From: Bacteroidales bacterium | GTDB taxonomy: Bacteria; Bacteroidota; Bacteroidia; Bacteroidales; 4484-276 | Reading direction: 5' to 3' | Length of the DNA stretch: 64,000 bases | Assembly (NCBI GenBank): GCA_035647615.1 | Contig: DASRND010000034.1 | Coordinates: 42,011-106,010 of the forward strand | Shown here: piece after piece, positions 36,202 to 45,014 of the stretch | How positions within the stretch are numbered: the first letter of the stretch is position 1 | Layout of the letters: every line of letters begins with the position of its first letter | Notes under the pieces: generated by a model | Told to the model about the DNA's origin: nothing | Seen by the model: only the letters and a program-made list of their open reading frames with translations | The model's database searches: none | Position numbers and translations under genes: made by a program

Positions 36202-36938
36202 AAACAAAAATCATCCTTCTGGTTGCATTTGTAGCTGCCTTCTGGGCATGCAACCGGCACCAGTCCGACGAAAAGCCTATCGAATACAGCATTATCGAGC
36301 AAAGCACTATCACCGGCGATTCTGCCTATTATTCCATTAAACTGGAATATCCGATTTTTAAAGCGGATCAGCCAGCCGATGATTCATTGTTTGAGCCGCT
36401 CAACAACCACATCAAAAATTTTATGGACACAGCGGCTTCTTATTATTGGGGCATGGAAACACGGAATGTTCCCGCGTATATCGATTCTATCCAGGCCCAC
36501 GGGAGATTTGAATTGCAAAATGACTACGAAATATTGCTCAGCACCTCCGACACCATCAGCCTAAAGCTTGAGACCTACAGCTATGCGCTGGGAGCACATG
36601 GGTTTACGGCTTTTCATACCTACAACTACGACATTGGTCACAAGCATTTTATTGGTCTGGATGAAGTACTTGATCTCTCATCCGATGAAAATGTTAACAA
36701 TATCAACGAACTCCTCGCGCACTATTTTGAAAATCCGGAAGATTGTTTTACGGAAGTGCCCACGATTAATGTAGATGAACAACTTTGGGGATTTCGGCCG
36801 GAATATCTTGTATTTTTTTATGAAGCCTACGACCTGGGCGCTTATGTATGCGGATCGGCAGAAGTAAAAATCCCGTTGAAAGAGTTGCGTAAGCGGAACT
36901 TGCTGCTAACCAAAATTGATTTAGCGAAAGTGAAATGA
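36198..36938 (+). CDS. DUF3298/DUF4163-type lipoprotein
   Basis: 246 residues. Lipoprotein signal (IILLVAFVAAFWAC) with the Cys at residue 18. The mature part matches the DUF4163/DUF3298 layout (RsiV-like): YYSIKLEYPIFKADQPADDS, FELQNDYEILLSTSDTISL, SYALGAHGFTAFHTYNYDIG, LDEVLDLSSDENVNNINELL. Extracytoplasmic. Coupled to the YjjG gene by a four-base overlap, though a link in function is unknown. Confidence 0.8.
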   Translation: MKTKIILLVAFVAAFWACNRHQSDEKPIEYSIIEQSTITGDSAYYSIKLEYPIFKADQPADDSLFEPLNNHIKNFMDTAASYYWGMETRNVPAYIDSIQAHGRFELQNDYEILLSTSDTISLKLETYSYALGAHGFTAFHTYNYDIGHKHFIGLDEVLDLSSDENVNNINELLAHYFENPEDCFTEVPTINVDEQLWGFRPEYLVFFYEAYDLGAYVCGSAEVKIPLKELRKRNLLLTKIDLAKVK

Positions 36939-36940
36939 AG

Positions 36941-36968
36941 TTCTCAGTCGGCAGTTCTCAGTCGGCAG
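36941..36968. repeat. 14-nt tandem repeat, two copies
   Basis: TTCTCAGTCGGCAG occurs twice in a row right after the lipoprotein gene. A related string (GCCGACTGTGGACGG...) lies near 26034-26055. Typical short intergenic repeat of Bacteroidota-like genomes. Confidence 0.5.
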
Positions 36969-36995
36969 CAGAAGGAAACAACAAATAACGAATAA

Positions 36996-37655
36996 TTACC
37001 CAAGCTTCGCGATGACATCGCAGCAGCCTTTTACTTTTTGGTTTTTTTCAACCAGGACTTTGGTACCTACCGGCAGGAAAACATCCACCCGTGAACCAAA
37101 TTTTATAAAACCCAACTCCTCGCCCTGATCGATACTTTTGCGCTCTTCGGCATTGCAAACAATACGTTGCGCCACAGCTCCAGCAACCTGACGCACCAAG
37201 ATTTCACCGTAGTTTTCCGATTGTATTACAATGGTGGTGCGTTCATTTAGTTCAGAAGACTTGGGATGCCAGGCAACCAGGAACTTTCCGGCATGGTAAC
37301 GGTAGTATTTTATTTTTCCGCTAAGCGGATACCAATTTTTGTGCACGTTGCTGGGCGACATAAAAATGGAAACCTGCAAGCGTTTATCTTTAAAATATTC
37401 GTTTTCAAAAGCCTCTTCGAGCACCACCACCTTGCCGTCGGCGGGTGAAATGATTTGCGTGTGGTCGATGTCGACGATACGCTGAGGATTACGGAAAAAG
37501 CGCAGGATGAAAATAAAAACCACCACAGCTGCAGCGTAGATCACATAATGCACGGGGGTTTGCACCGGATTAAAATAATTGATGATCAAAAGCGCTGTAG
37601 CCAGCACCAACATCATAATTACTAAAGTAGTGTATCCTTCTTTATGGATTTTCAT
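36996..37655 (-). CDS. psd: Phosphatidylserine decarboxylase family protein
   Basis: Makes phosphatidylethanolamine from phosphatidylserine. 219 residues from ATG 37655 (a TTG two codons earlier is also open). Short archaeal/Bacteroidota-type Psd with N-terminal membrane segments (LVIMMLVLATALLIINYF, VIYAAAVVVFIFILRFF) and the self-cleavage site FGSRVDVFLPVG (Gly-Ser at the pyruvoyl-forming position). SPSNVHKNWYPLSGK is a further family block. Two bases from the stop of cdsA, so translationally linked. Confidence 0.94.
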   Translation of the reverse strand: MKIHKEGYTTLVIMMLVLATALLIINYFNPVQTPVHYVIYAAAVVVFIFILRFFRNPQRIVDIDHTQIISPADGKVVVLEEAFENEYFKDKRLQVSIFMSPSNVHKNWYPLSGKIKYYRYHAGKFLVAWHPKSSELNERTTIVIQSENYGEILVRQVAGAVAQRIVCNAEERKSIDQGEELGFIKFGSRVDVFLPVGTKVLVEKNQKVKGCCDVIAKLG

Positions 37656-37657
37656 AA

Positions 37658-38539
37658 TCAAACGATGAACAACATCATATAAACAAAAACTGCTGGAGCC
37701 GCCAGCAGCAAAGCATCGAAACGATCGAGCAGGCCGCCGTGACCAGGCAGTGCACGTCCCGAATCTTTTACTTTGATACTTCTTTTAAGCATCGATTCGG
37801 CAAGATCGCCAAATGTACCAAATATCATAACGATTGCAGCAATTACAAGCCAATGCACTAAACTGTATTCCGGCCAAAAAGAGGCAATGAGAAAAGCCGC
37901 TGCAAAACCCGCTATAAAACCACCAATAAGCCCCTCCCATGATTTTTTTGGCGAATGCCGCTCAAACAGGCGATGTTTCCCCAGCCATACCCCAAAAAGA
38001 TAAGCAAACGAGTCGTAAACCCAAAGAAGGATAAAGATTCCCAAAAGAATGGCCGGATAATCGCCAACGGGAGATAAGACAGGGAGAAAGAAAATGTTGA
38101 GCAAGGCAAAAGGCACAATTATGTAGAGTATGCCAAAAACATTCAGCGCCACGTTGCGAAAAGGTGTCGGCGATTTGTAATACAATTCGGCTATGAGCAT
38201 CAGTGGCAGCAACAGCAAATTAGCAAATATCAAACGCGGAGAAAACCATTGCAACGAAACCAGCGCCATGGTGACATACACTACCAAACCGGCTGCAATA
38301 CCAACAACATAGCGGATGTGGTAATGCCCGATGAGACTTACCATCCTGTAAAACTCATTGAGCGCCCACAGACTGGTGGCCAGAAACAACAGCGTAAAAA
38401 GCAAATGGCTATAAACGATCGATCCTGCCACAGCGCCAACATAAAGCGCTCCTGTAAGTATCCTTTGCCAAAAATTATTCACCGGAGTTGTGCTCGCTAA
38501 GGAGCTGTCGTGCTTTTGCTTCGTGTTGTGTTTCAACAT
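37658..38539 (-). CDS. cdsA: Phosphatidate cytidylyltransferase
   Basis: Makes CDP-diacylglycerol. Membrane protein with about seven or eight segments and the C-terminal signature KVKDSGRALPGHGGLLDRFD (metal-binding Asp). 293 residues from ATG 38539; that start overlaps the upstream DUF2007 gene by 65 bp, and a GTG at 38482 (starts NNFWQRILTGALYVG) would cut the overlap to 8 bp and gives a more typical N-terminus, so the true start may be the GTG. Provides substrate for the phosphatidylserine pathway leading to Psd downstream. Confidence 0.94.
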   Translation of the reverse strand: MLKHNTKQKHDSSLASTTPVNNFWQRILTGALYVGAVAGSIVYSHLLFTLLFLATSLWALNEFYRMVSLIGHYHIRYVVGIAAGLVVYVTMALVSLQWFSPRLIFANLLLLPLMLIAELYYKSPTPFRNVALNVFGILYIIVPFALLNIFFLPVLSPVGDYPAILLGIFILLWVYDSFAYLFGVWLGKHRLFERHSPKKSWEGLIGGFIAGFAAAFLIASFWPEYSLVHWLVIAAIVMIFGTFGDLAESMLKRSIKVKDSGRALPGHGGLLDRFDALLLAAPAVFVYMMLFIV

Positions 38540-38690
38540 ACAAATCTACACTACCAAGAAGAAACCCAGAATCCTTCTTGTTGAGGATGCTGCTTTCGAT
38601 GCCATTTTCTTTGAGCATACCGGCTGTAATTTGTGCCGAAGTCATGTTACTTGCACTAAACACGAGTACCCAATTGTCCACTTTTTCCAT
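38475..38690 (-). CDS. DUF2007 domain protein
   Basis: 71 residues, DUF2007 fold (putative signal-transducing, PII-like alpha/beta): WVLVFSASNMTSAQITAGML, GIESSILNKKDSGFLLGSVD, LYVETQHEAKARQLLSEH. Small cytosolic protein in the cdsA-psd cluster; function unknown. Its 3' end overlaps the annotated cdsA start. Confidence 0.82.
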   Translation of the reverse strand: MEKVDNWVLVFSASNMTSAQITAGMLKENGIESSILNKKDSGFLLGSVDLYVETQHEAKARQLLSEHNSGE

Positions 38691-38826
38691 TTTGATTTAG
38701 AGTTTTAGTGATGAAAATCTTGAAATATTTGTCAATAAGCTAAAAAACAAACACAAAAAGATCTTATTTGTGATTTGTTTTTTGTCATTTAAATTTTCTG
38801 TTTTTCTTCCGGTTAATTGCTTTGAG

Positions 38827-39477
38827 CTAATTATTATCTTCTGCTTCAACGAGTAACATATACAATTGGCGCGGGCCATGAGCGCCCATTACCAGCGTTT
38901 TTTCGATGTCGGCAGTGCGACTTGGCCCCGAAATAACAGTGATGGCCGATGGCAGCGTGGAGCCGTATTTTTTTTTCATCAGTACAAAAGCGTCTTGCAG
39001 GTTTTTTACCAACTGATTGGTTGTAGCTATTACCACATGCACTTCCGGAAAAACGTTGAGCCGCCGTCCCGACATTTGTCGCGACGACACCATTATGGAG
39101 CCTGTTCGGGCAATCAAACACTCACACAAAGTGATGCCGATACCAACATTCATCAACGCTACCGGATCGGACTGAAAAGCAATTTCGTGTTCAGTGAGCA
39201 GTCGGTTGAGCACCTGGTCAAAGCAAAATATTTCGCGGTTACTGTTTTCATAGAAAACGAACTTTAGCTTCTCGATCATATCGGCTTCGTCCTCACAGTA
39301 GGCGAATTTACCGCCAATCCTCGTAAACTCCTGCGCAAAAGTTACCTCGATAGATTCTTTGAAATCCTGAAACACCGACGATTCAAAATCAACGTCCGTA
39401 AAAGGAGCATCGGTTCTGTCGATCAAAGCATTTCGGATGCTTTTGAAAACTTTTTCTTTCGAGGTGGTTTCGTCCAT
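38827..39477 (-). CDS. LUD (LutC/YkgG-like) domain protein
   Basis: 216 residues. LUD features: ALMNVGIGITLCECLIARTG, FPEVHVVIATTNQLVKNLQD and the near-terminal SGPSRTADIEKTLVMGAHGP with RQLYMLLVE. LutC-type proteins take part in lactate utilisation, but no lutAB genes lie here, so a role is not assigned. It sits downstream of ftsH (23 bp gap), an arrangement I have seen repeatedly in Bacteroidota, although I cannot verify it here. Confidence 0.85.
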   Translation of the reverse strand: MDETTSKEKVFKSIRNALIDRTDAPFTDVDFESSVFQDFKESIEVTFAQEFTRIGGKFAYCEDEADMIEKLKFVFYENSNREIFCFDQVLNRLLTEHEIAFQSDPVALMNVGIGITLCECLIARTGSIMVSSRQMSGRRLNVFPEVHVVIATTNQLVKNLQDAFVLMKKKYGSTLPSAITVISGPSRTADIEKTLVMGAHGPRQLYMLLVEAEDNN

Positions 39478-39500
39478 CGGCCTTACAGAATGTATGGTTG

Positions 39501-41666
39501 CTAAGATTTACCTTTTTTCTCTTTACCTGGTTTCACTTCGGTGTCAGCGGGATTATCAGCAGCAGCATCACTGTCTTCCTCCTTATTATCGCCACCATTT
39601 TTACCAGCTTCTTCTTCGAGGCGTACTTCTTCTTTCACCTGTAGCAGCTTTTCGCGCATGATTTCGCGATCTATCACAGATTCTTTTTCTCGTTCAATGT
39701 CGCGCTTAAAGGTTCGTTTACCGAATATTTTCTCCAGGTCTTCTTTAAAAATCACTTCTTTGTCGAGCAGCACATGTGCCAACTGATCTACTTTTTCTTT
39801 GTTTTGCGTAAGCAGCGAAACAGCTTTTTGATAAGCCTCTTCGACAAGCTTGTGCACCTCTTCATCAATAATCTGTGCGGTACGCTCACTATAGGGCTTT
39901 GTAAACGAATATTCCTGCTGTCCTGTAGAATCATAATAACTGATATTGCCCAGGCGCTTGTTGAGTCCAAAGTAAGTGATCATGGCAAAAGCCTGCTTGG
40001 TAATTTTCTCCAGATCGTTGAGCGCACCGGTAGAAATTGTCCCAAATCGTATCTGCTCCGAAGCACGTCCACCCAAAGCAGCAACCATCTCATCAAACAT
40101 CTGTTCGAAGGTAGTAATTTGTCGTTCTTCGGGCAGGTACCAGGCAGCACCCAGAGCTTTGCCACGCGGCACGATGGTAACTTTTACCAGAGGAGCTGCA
40201 TGTTCCAGCAGCCAACTAACGGCAGCATGGCCGGCTTCGTGATAAGCAATGGTAAGCTTTTCGTCCTGAGAGATTATCTTGTTTCGTTTTTCCAACCCGC
40301 CGATGATGCGATCGATGGCATCGGTAAAATCTTGTTTTTCTACTATTTTTTTGCCTTTTCGTGCAGCAATAAGAGCTGCTTCATTGCTTACGTTGGCAAT
40401 GTCGGCACCGGAGAATCCGGGTGTTTGCTTGGCCAGGAAATCCACATCCACCGAATCGTCGAACTTAATGGGCTTGAGATGCACCAGGAAAATAGCTTTG
40501 CGTTCTTCCAGATCAGGCAGTTCTACATGAATCTGACGATCGAAGCGACCGGCACGCAAGAGCGCACGATCCAGGATGTCGGCACGGTTGGTGGCTGCCA
40601 GAATGATGACACCGGCATTGGTACCGAAACCATCCATCTCGGTGAGCAGCTGGTTGAGCGTATTTTCGCGTTCGTCATTGCCTCCGGTCATAGCATTACG
40701 GCCGCGTGCCCGCCCGATGGCGTCGATCTCATCGATGAAAATAATACACGGCGCTTTGTCTTTTGCCTGACGGAACAAGTCGCGGACACGCGAAGCTCCT
40801 ACACCAACAAACATCTCCACAAAATCGGAACCCGATAGTGAGAAAAACGGCACATCAGCTTCACCTGCTACCGATTTGGCCAGCAAAGTCTTGCCAGTTC
40901 CCGGAGGACCTACCAGCAAGGCTCCTTTGGGTATCTGTCCGCCAAGCTCGGTGTATTTTTTGGGGTTTTTCAGAAAATCCACCACCTCCATCACTTCCAC
41001 TTTGGCCTCTTCCAAACCGGCTACATCTTTGAAAGTAATGTGCACGTGTGTATCTTTATCGAAAAGCTGTGCCTTGCTTTTGCCGATATTAAATATCTGA
41101 CCGCCGCCAGCACCACGTCCCATCATGCGCATGATAAAAATCCAGATCACCACCAGGATGATCATCGGAATGAGGAAGCTTATGTTGTCGAACCAGTTGG
41201 TTCGGTTTTCATTTTGGATATAAATAGTATCGCCAGAGCCTTCCTGTATCTCGGCTACCTGGTGTTCAAAATTCTCTAAAGAGCCTATTGTAAATTTGAA
41301 ATGTGGCTTGCTGCCAAACATTCCATTTTGTTTTTCTGCTGTCAGATCTTTGTAACGCGACTTGTTGATGCGGTCCTGTTTGATGTAGATTTCGGCAAAC
41401 TCTCTGTTGACCAACACAATTTTCTCGACGTCCTGCTCCTTCAGCATTTCCCGAAGCTCACCCCAATTAATTTCTTTTTGTGGTGTGTCGGTATTAAAAA
41501 AGAAAAACGAAATGAATATTAAGGCAATTAGGGTGTAAATCCAGTAAAAATTGAATTTAGGCTTACCGTCCTTTTTAGCCGGCCCACGCAAACTTCGCAA
41601 AGGATCAATTTTATTGTCTTTTGGAGCTTTGGTTGTTTCTTTATTGATATTTTCTTCTGCTGCCAT
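39501..41666 (-). CDS. ftsH: ATP-dependent zinc metalloprotease FtsH
   Basis: Membrane protease for damaged or short-lived membrane and cytosolic proteins. 721 residues: N-terminal membrane segments ([18 protein letters not shown] and [19 protein letters not shown]) with a periplasmic loop between; AAA domain with Walker A GPPGTGKT (about residue 253), Walker [15 protein letters not shown]; zinc motif HEAGH at about residue 476. The C-terminal 60 residues are acidic and Lys-rich. Downstream of rsfS by 21 bp, upstream of the LUD gene. Confidence 0.98.
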   Translation of the reverse strand: MAAEENINKETTKAPKDNKIDPLRSLRGPAKKDGKPKFNFYWIYTLIALIFISFFFFNTDTPQKEINWGELREMLKEQDVEKIVLVNREFAEIYIKQDRINKSRYKDLTAEKQNGMFGSKPHFKFTIGSLENFEHQVAEIQEGSGDTIYIQNENRTNWFDNISFLIPMIILVVIWIFIMRMMGRGAGGGQIFNIGKSKAQLFDKDTHVHITFKDVAGLEEAKVEVMEVVDFLKNPKKYTELGGQIPKGALLVGPPGTGKTLLAKSVAGEADVPFFSLSGSDFVEMFVGVGASRVRDLFRQAKDKAPCIIFIDEIDAIGRARGRNAMTGGNDERENTLNQLLTEMDGFGTNAGVIILAATNRADILDRALLRAGRFDRQIHVELPDLEERKAIFLVHLKPIKFDDSVDVDFLAKQTPGFSGADIANVSNEAALIAARKGKKIVEKQDFTDAIDRIIGGLEKRNKIISQDEKLTIAYHEAGHAAVSWLLEHAAPLVKVTIVPRGKALGAAWYLPEERQITTFEQMFDEMVAALGGRASEQIRFGTISTGALNDLEKITKQAFAMITYFGLNKRLGNISYYDSTGQQEYSFTKPYSERTAQIIDEEVHKLVEEAYQKAVSLLTQNKEKVDQLAHVLLDKEVIFKEDLEKIFGKRTFKRDIEREKESVIDREIMREKLLQVKEEVRLEEEAGKNGGDNKEEDSDAAADNPADTEVKPGKEKKGKS

Positions 41667-41687
41667 TCTTTTTTTTAAAAAATCGGA

Positions 41688-42059
41688 TTATGCTTCAATT
41701 TCTTTAATGCGTGCATCGGCCCATAAGCCTTCGAGGTTGTAGAACTTACGGGTAGTTTCGTTAAAGATGTGTACCACCACGTTGGAATAATCCAATAAAA
41801 CCCATTCGGCATTTTGCATGCCCTCGCGATGCCACGGCTTTTCGCTGGTTTCTTTGCGCACAAATTCCTCAACAGATTCAGCAATCGCTGTCACCTGCCG
41901 GCTTGACTCGCCATGGCAAATAACAAAATGATTGGTAACGGCATTATCTATCTCGCTTAGATCCAGGTCGAGAATATGGAGACCTTTTTTTTCCTGGATA
42001 CCTTTAAAAACGGATTCCAAAATATTCCTGGTGTTGCTTACCGATTTGTTTTCAGTCAT
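41688..42059 (-). CDS. rsfS: Ribosomal silencing factor RsfS
   Basis: 123 residues, RsfS/Iojap family, blocks 50S joining by binding L14. Signatures: GLHILDLDLSEIDNAVTNHF, VICHGESSRQVTAIAESVEE, EGMQNAEWVLLDYSNVVVHI. First gene of an operon with ftsH. A -7 box lies just upstream. Confidence 0.94.
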   Translation of the reverse strand: MTENKSVSNTRNILESVFKGIQEKKGLHILDLDLSEIDNAVTNHFVICHGESSRQVTAIAESVEEFVRKETSEKPWHREGMQNAEWVLLDYSNVVVHIFNETTRKFYNLEGLWADARIKEIEA

Positions 42060-42082
42060 TTAAACTATTTAAATTTTCATTG

Positions 42083-42090
42083 CAAAAGTA
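42083..42090 (-). promoter_or_regulatory. -7 element of the rsfS-ftsH transcript
   Basis: Minus-strand TACTTTTG, exact TAnnTTTG, 24 bp before the rsfS ATG. No TTTG at the -33 distance. Confidence 0.45.
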
Positions 42091-42236
42091 CTATTTTTCA
42101 TCTACCAGTTGTTGTTTTTCCATCGCAGCCCATACTATAAAGGAGACATCAAATCAAAAACGGTGCCTGTTTGATTTTTTAAAAGGATACTTTCGCAAGT
42201 TATATTCTTAACCTCTCCCAGGGCGGGAATGTTCAT

Positions 42237-42989
42237 ATGGAAAATTCTTTACAATTCAATAACATCAGGCATTACACAACGCTCGACTCCACAAATGCTG
42301 TTGCCGAAAAATGGCACACCGAAGAACGCCCTCCGGAAGGATCGGTAGTTTTGGCAGACCACCAGAACAATGGGAAAGGTCTGGGCACAAACGGCTGGGA
42401 AAGCGAGTCTGGCAGCAATTTGTTACTCAGCACGATTTTGTATCCGGATTTTCTGCCAGCTCATCAGCAGTTTATGCTCAACAAAGTACTTTCACTGGCC
42501 GTTCATCACTGCGTCGCCGGGCAGCTTCCCCAACACCAGGTTTTGATCAAATGGCCAAATGATGTTTATGTTGGTGAAAAGAAAATTGCTGGAATCCTCA
42601 CCCGCAACATCATCAGAGGAAGCACCCTCGAAGCCACGGTAGCCGGCGTGGGGCTAAATGTGAATCAAACAAATTTTTCGAAAGAAATTCCAAATCCCAT
42701 TTCACTGAAGATGGTCAGCGGCAAAGATCACGACCTTCGGCAGGTTTTGCAAAGCCTGCTCGAAGCGCTTGAACATTTTTACGGTCTGCTGCGTACAAAT
42801 CATTTCTACAAAATTGATGAACAATATCTGCGTGAATTGTTGAACTACGACAAACCAGCTGCTTACCAGGCCGGACAGAAAGAGTTCACCGGTCGAATCA
42901 TAGGCGTAGATGCTTACGGCCATTTGATGATGACGGTGGATGAAGAGACCAAAACTTTCGACATGAAAGAAATTGTATTTAAATATTAA
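42237..42989 (+). CDS. birA: Biotin--[acetyl-CoA-carboxylase] ligase
   Basis: Attaches biotin to carboxylase subunits. 250 residues, catalytic and C-terminal domain only, without the DNA-binding N-terminus of E. coli BirA. Blocks: TLDSTNAVAEKW, QNNGKGLGTNGWESESGSNL (biotin loop, in place of GRGRRGR), LLLSTILYP, IKWPNDVYVGEKKIAGILTR and GVGLNVNQ. Ends six bases before nif3, same strand. Divergent from rsfS. Confidence 0.95.
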   Translation: MENSLQFNNIRHYTTLDSTNAVAEKWHTEERPPEGSVVLADHQNNGKGLGTNGWESESGSNLLLSTILYPDFLPAHQQFMLNKVLSLAVHHCVAGQLPQHQVLIKWPNDVYVGEKKIAGILTRNIIRGSTLEATVAGVGLNVNQTNFSKEIPNPISLKMVSGKDHDLRQVLQSLLEALEHFYGLLRTNHFYKIDEQYLRELLNYDKPAAYQAGQKEFTGRIIGVDAYGHLMMTVDEETKTFDMKEIVFKY

Positions 42990-42994
42990 TTGAG

Positions 42995-44089
42995 ATGAAA
43001 ATAGCCCAAATCGTAGCCGCCATCGAAGAATTTGCTCCGCTGCAGTTGCAGGAATCCTACGACAACGCAGGCCTGATAATCGGTAATGCAAGCGACGAGG
43101 TGCAGGCTGCGCTTATCACACTCGACGTAACGGACGCCGTAGTTCAGGAAGCCATCGATAACCATTGCAACCTAATCATAGCGCACCATCCGTTGATCTT
43201 TAAAGGAATCAAACGCATCGGCAACGACACATTTGTCGGACGATTAGTTACTAAATGCATCAAGAATAATATCGCCGTGTATGCCGCACATACCAATCTG
43301 GATAACGTGAAAGATGGCGTGAACCGGATCATCGCCAATCGCATCGGTTTGCGCAACACGCGGGTATTGGCGCCTATGCCGCAACAATTGCGCAAGCTGG
43401 TTACTTTTTGTCCTACAGTCACTGCAGGCGAGGTACGCGCAGCATTGTTTTCTGCCGGTGCCGGACACATTGGCAACTACGACAGCTGCAGCTTTTCTGC
43501 CGCAGGTCGTGGCTCATTCAGAGCAGGCCAGGACACCGATCCATTTGTAGGTGCTATCGGCGAGCTTCATTACGAACCCGAAGAACGCATTGAAACTATT
43601 TTTCCGGTCACGCGCCAAAATGCTGTCGTCGCTGCGCTTCTCCAGGCGCACCCCTACGAGGAGGTAGCCTACGATATTTATACACTCGAAAATTCTTTTG
43701 GCGGAACAGGCGCCGGAATGATTGGAGAGTTGGAAGCCCCTGAAGAAACAATGTCATTCCTGAAAAGGCTTAAAAAAGCTTTCGGCGCTGAAGGCATCAG
43801 ATACACGCCCATAGTGGACGAAAAAGTAACGCGCATCGCCGTGTGTGGCGGCAGTGGCAGCTTTTTTATACACCAGGCCATTAGATCAGGCGCTCAGGTA
43901 TTTATTACCGGCGATGTGAAATATCACGACTTCTTTGAAGCTGATGGCCGGATGCTCATTGCTGACATTGGCCACTACGAGAGCGAGCAGTTTACCAAAG
44001 AATTATTAATGAACATCATAAAGGAAAAATATTCTAATTTTGCTGTCCAAATTTCCGGAGTAAATAGCAATCCGGTGAATTACCTATAG
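42995..44089 (+). CDS. Nif3-like dinuclear metal centre protein
   Basis: 364 residues, NIF3/YbgI family: two NIF3 halves with the insert of the longer version. Metal ligands in ESYDNAGLIIG, IAHHPLIFKG, YAAHTNLDN and, near the C-terminus, GDVKYHDFFEADGRMLIADI and GHYESEQFTKELL. Likely GTP-cyclohydrolase-I-type-2-related hydrolase of unknown substrate. Transcribed with birA and followed by a coiled-coil zinc-ribbon gene, a frequent neighbour. Confidence 0.94.
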   Translation: MKIAQIVAAIEEFAPLQLQESYDNAGLIIGNASDEVQAALITLDVTDAVVQEAIDNHCNLIIAHHPLIFKGIKRIGNDTFVGRLVTKCIKNNIAVYAAHTNLDNVKDGVNRIIANRIGLRNTRVLAPMPQQLRKLVTFCPTVTAGEVRAALFSAGAGHIGNYDSCSFSAAGRGSFRAGQDTDPFVGAIGELHYEPEERIETIFPVTRQNAVVAALLQAHPYEEVAYDIYTLENSFGGTGAGMIGELEAPEETMSFLKRLKKAFGAEGIRYTPIVDEKVTRIAVCGGSGSFFIHQAIRSGAQVFITGDVKYHDFFEADGRMLIADIGHYESEQFTKELLMNIIKEKYSNFAVQISGVNSNPVNYL

Positions 44090-44118
44090 AATAGATAAAT
44101 AAAACTGAATATAACGAC

Positions 44119-44904
44119 ATGGCAAAAGAAAGTAAAAAACCTACTCCTGAAAAGGTTGAAGTACCTGAAATTTCTATCGAAGAGAAACTGATAACATTGT
44201 ACCGCCTCCAGCAGATTGATTCACAGATTGATAAAATCAGGATTATCCGCGGGGAGCTGCCCCTTGAAGTACAGGATCTGGAAGACGAAATCGAGGGTTT
44301 ACAAACACGCATCGAAAAGTTTCAGGAAGAGGTGAAAAGCTACGAAAAGCAAGTAACTGAGAAGAAACACGCGATGAAAGAAAGCACCACGCTGATTAAA
44401 AAATATGAAGAGCAGCAGATGAACGTGCGCAACAACCGCGAGTACGATTCGCTGAGCAAAGAAACTGAGTTTCAAAATCTGGAGATTCAACTGGCCGAAA
44501 AGCGAATCAAAGAATTTAACACTACCCTGGATCTGAAAAATGAGCAGATTAAAGAATCCAAATCTTTGTTGAAAGAGCGCGAAACAGATTTACGTGTCAA
44601 AAATTCGGAGCTGAAAGATATTGTACAGGAAACTGAGAAAGAAGAACAAACGCTGCTTAAGAAGTCGGTAGAACTGAAAAAAAACTTCGACGACAGGCTA
44701 GTGGTTGCTTACAACCGTATCCGCACAAACGCCCGCAATGGCCTGGCAGTGGTTCCGATAGAAAGGGATGCCTGCGGTGGCTGTTTTAACAAAATCCCAC
44801 CCCAGCACCACCTCGACATCCGCATGCACAAAAAAATTATTGTTTGTGAATATTGCGGACGCATCCTGGTAGACAACGATTTGGCCGACAGCCTCAAAAA
44901 ATAA
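44119..44904 (+). CDS. Coiled-coil zinc-ribbon protein (CT398-like)
   Basis: 261 residues: long antiparallel coiled coil (residues about 20-190) rich in Lys/Glu, then a C-terminal C4 zinc ribbon CGGCFNKIPPQHHLDIRMHK to VCEYCGRIL (CxxC ... CxxC). This layout matches the CT398/zf-RING_7 family, often next to nif3. Possible role in ribosome or secretion-related assembly is unproven. Terminator at 44920-44956. Confidence 0.85.
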   Translation: MAKESKKPTPEKVEVPEISIEEKLITLYRLQQIDSQIDKIRIIRGELPLEVQDLEDEIEGLQTRIEKFQEEVKSYEKQVTEKKHAMKESTTLIKKYEEQQMNVRNNREYDSLSKETEFQNLEIQLAEKRIKEFNTTLDLKNEQIKESKSLLKERETDLRVKNSELKDIVQETEKEEQTLLKKSVELKKNFDDRLVVAYNRIRTNARNGLAVVPIERDACGGCFNKIPPQHHLDIRMHKKIIVCEYCGRILVDNDLADSLKK

Positions 44905-44919
44905 GTCGATATCAGACAC

Positions 44920-44956
44920 AAAAAAAGCGGTACAAATTTGTACCGCTTTTTTTTTA
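44920..44956. terminator. Strong bidirectional terminator
   Basis: Perfect palindrome AAAAAAGCGGTACAAA / TTTGTACCGCTTTTTT, 16 nt after the stop of the zinc-ribbon gene; the next gene is convergent. Confidence 0.9.
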
Positions 44957-45014
44957 ATCCAAAATCAGTATTTAAGGGGTAGTAATCCTCTGTCAGATTA
45001 CAGATTTCTGAGGG

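Noticed and set aside
42151..42177. AAATCAAA/TTTGATTT hairpin before birA
   Set aside because: A/T-only stem of eight pairs, too weak to call a terminator, and no gene ends before it on that strand.
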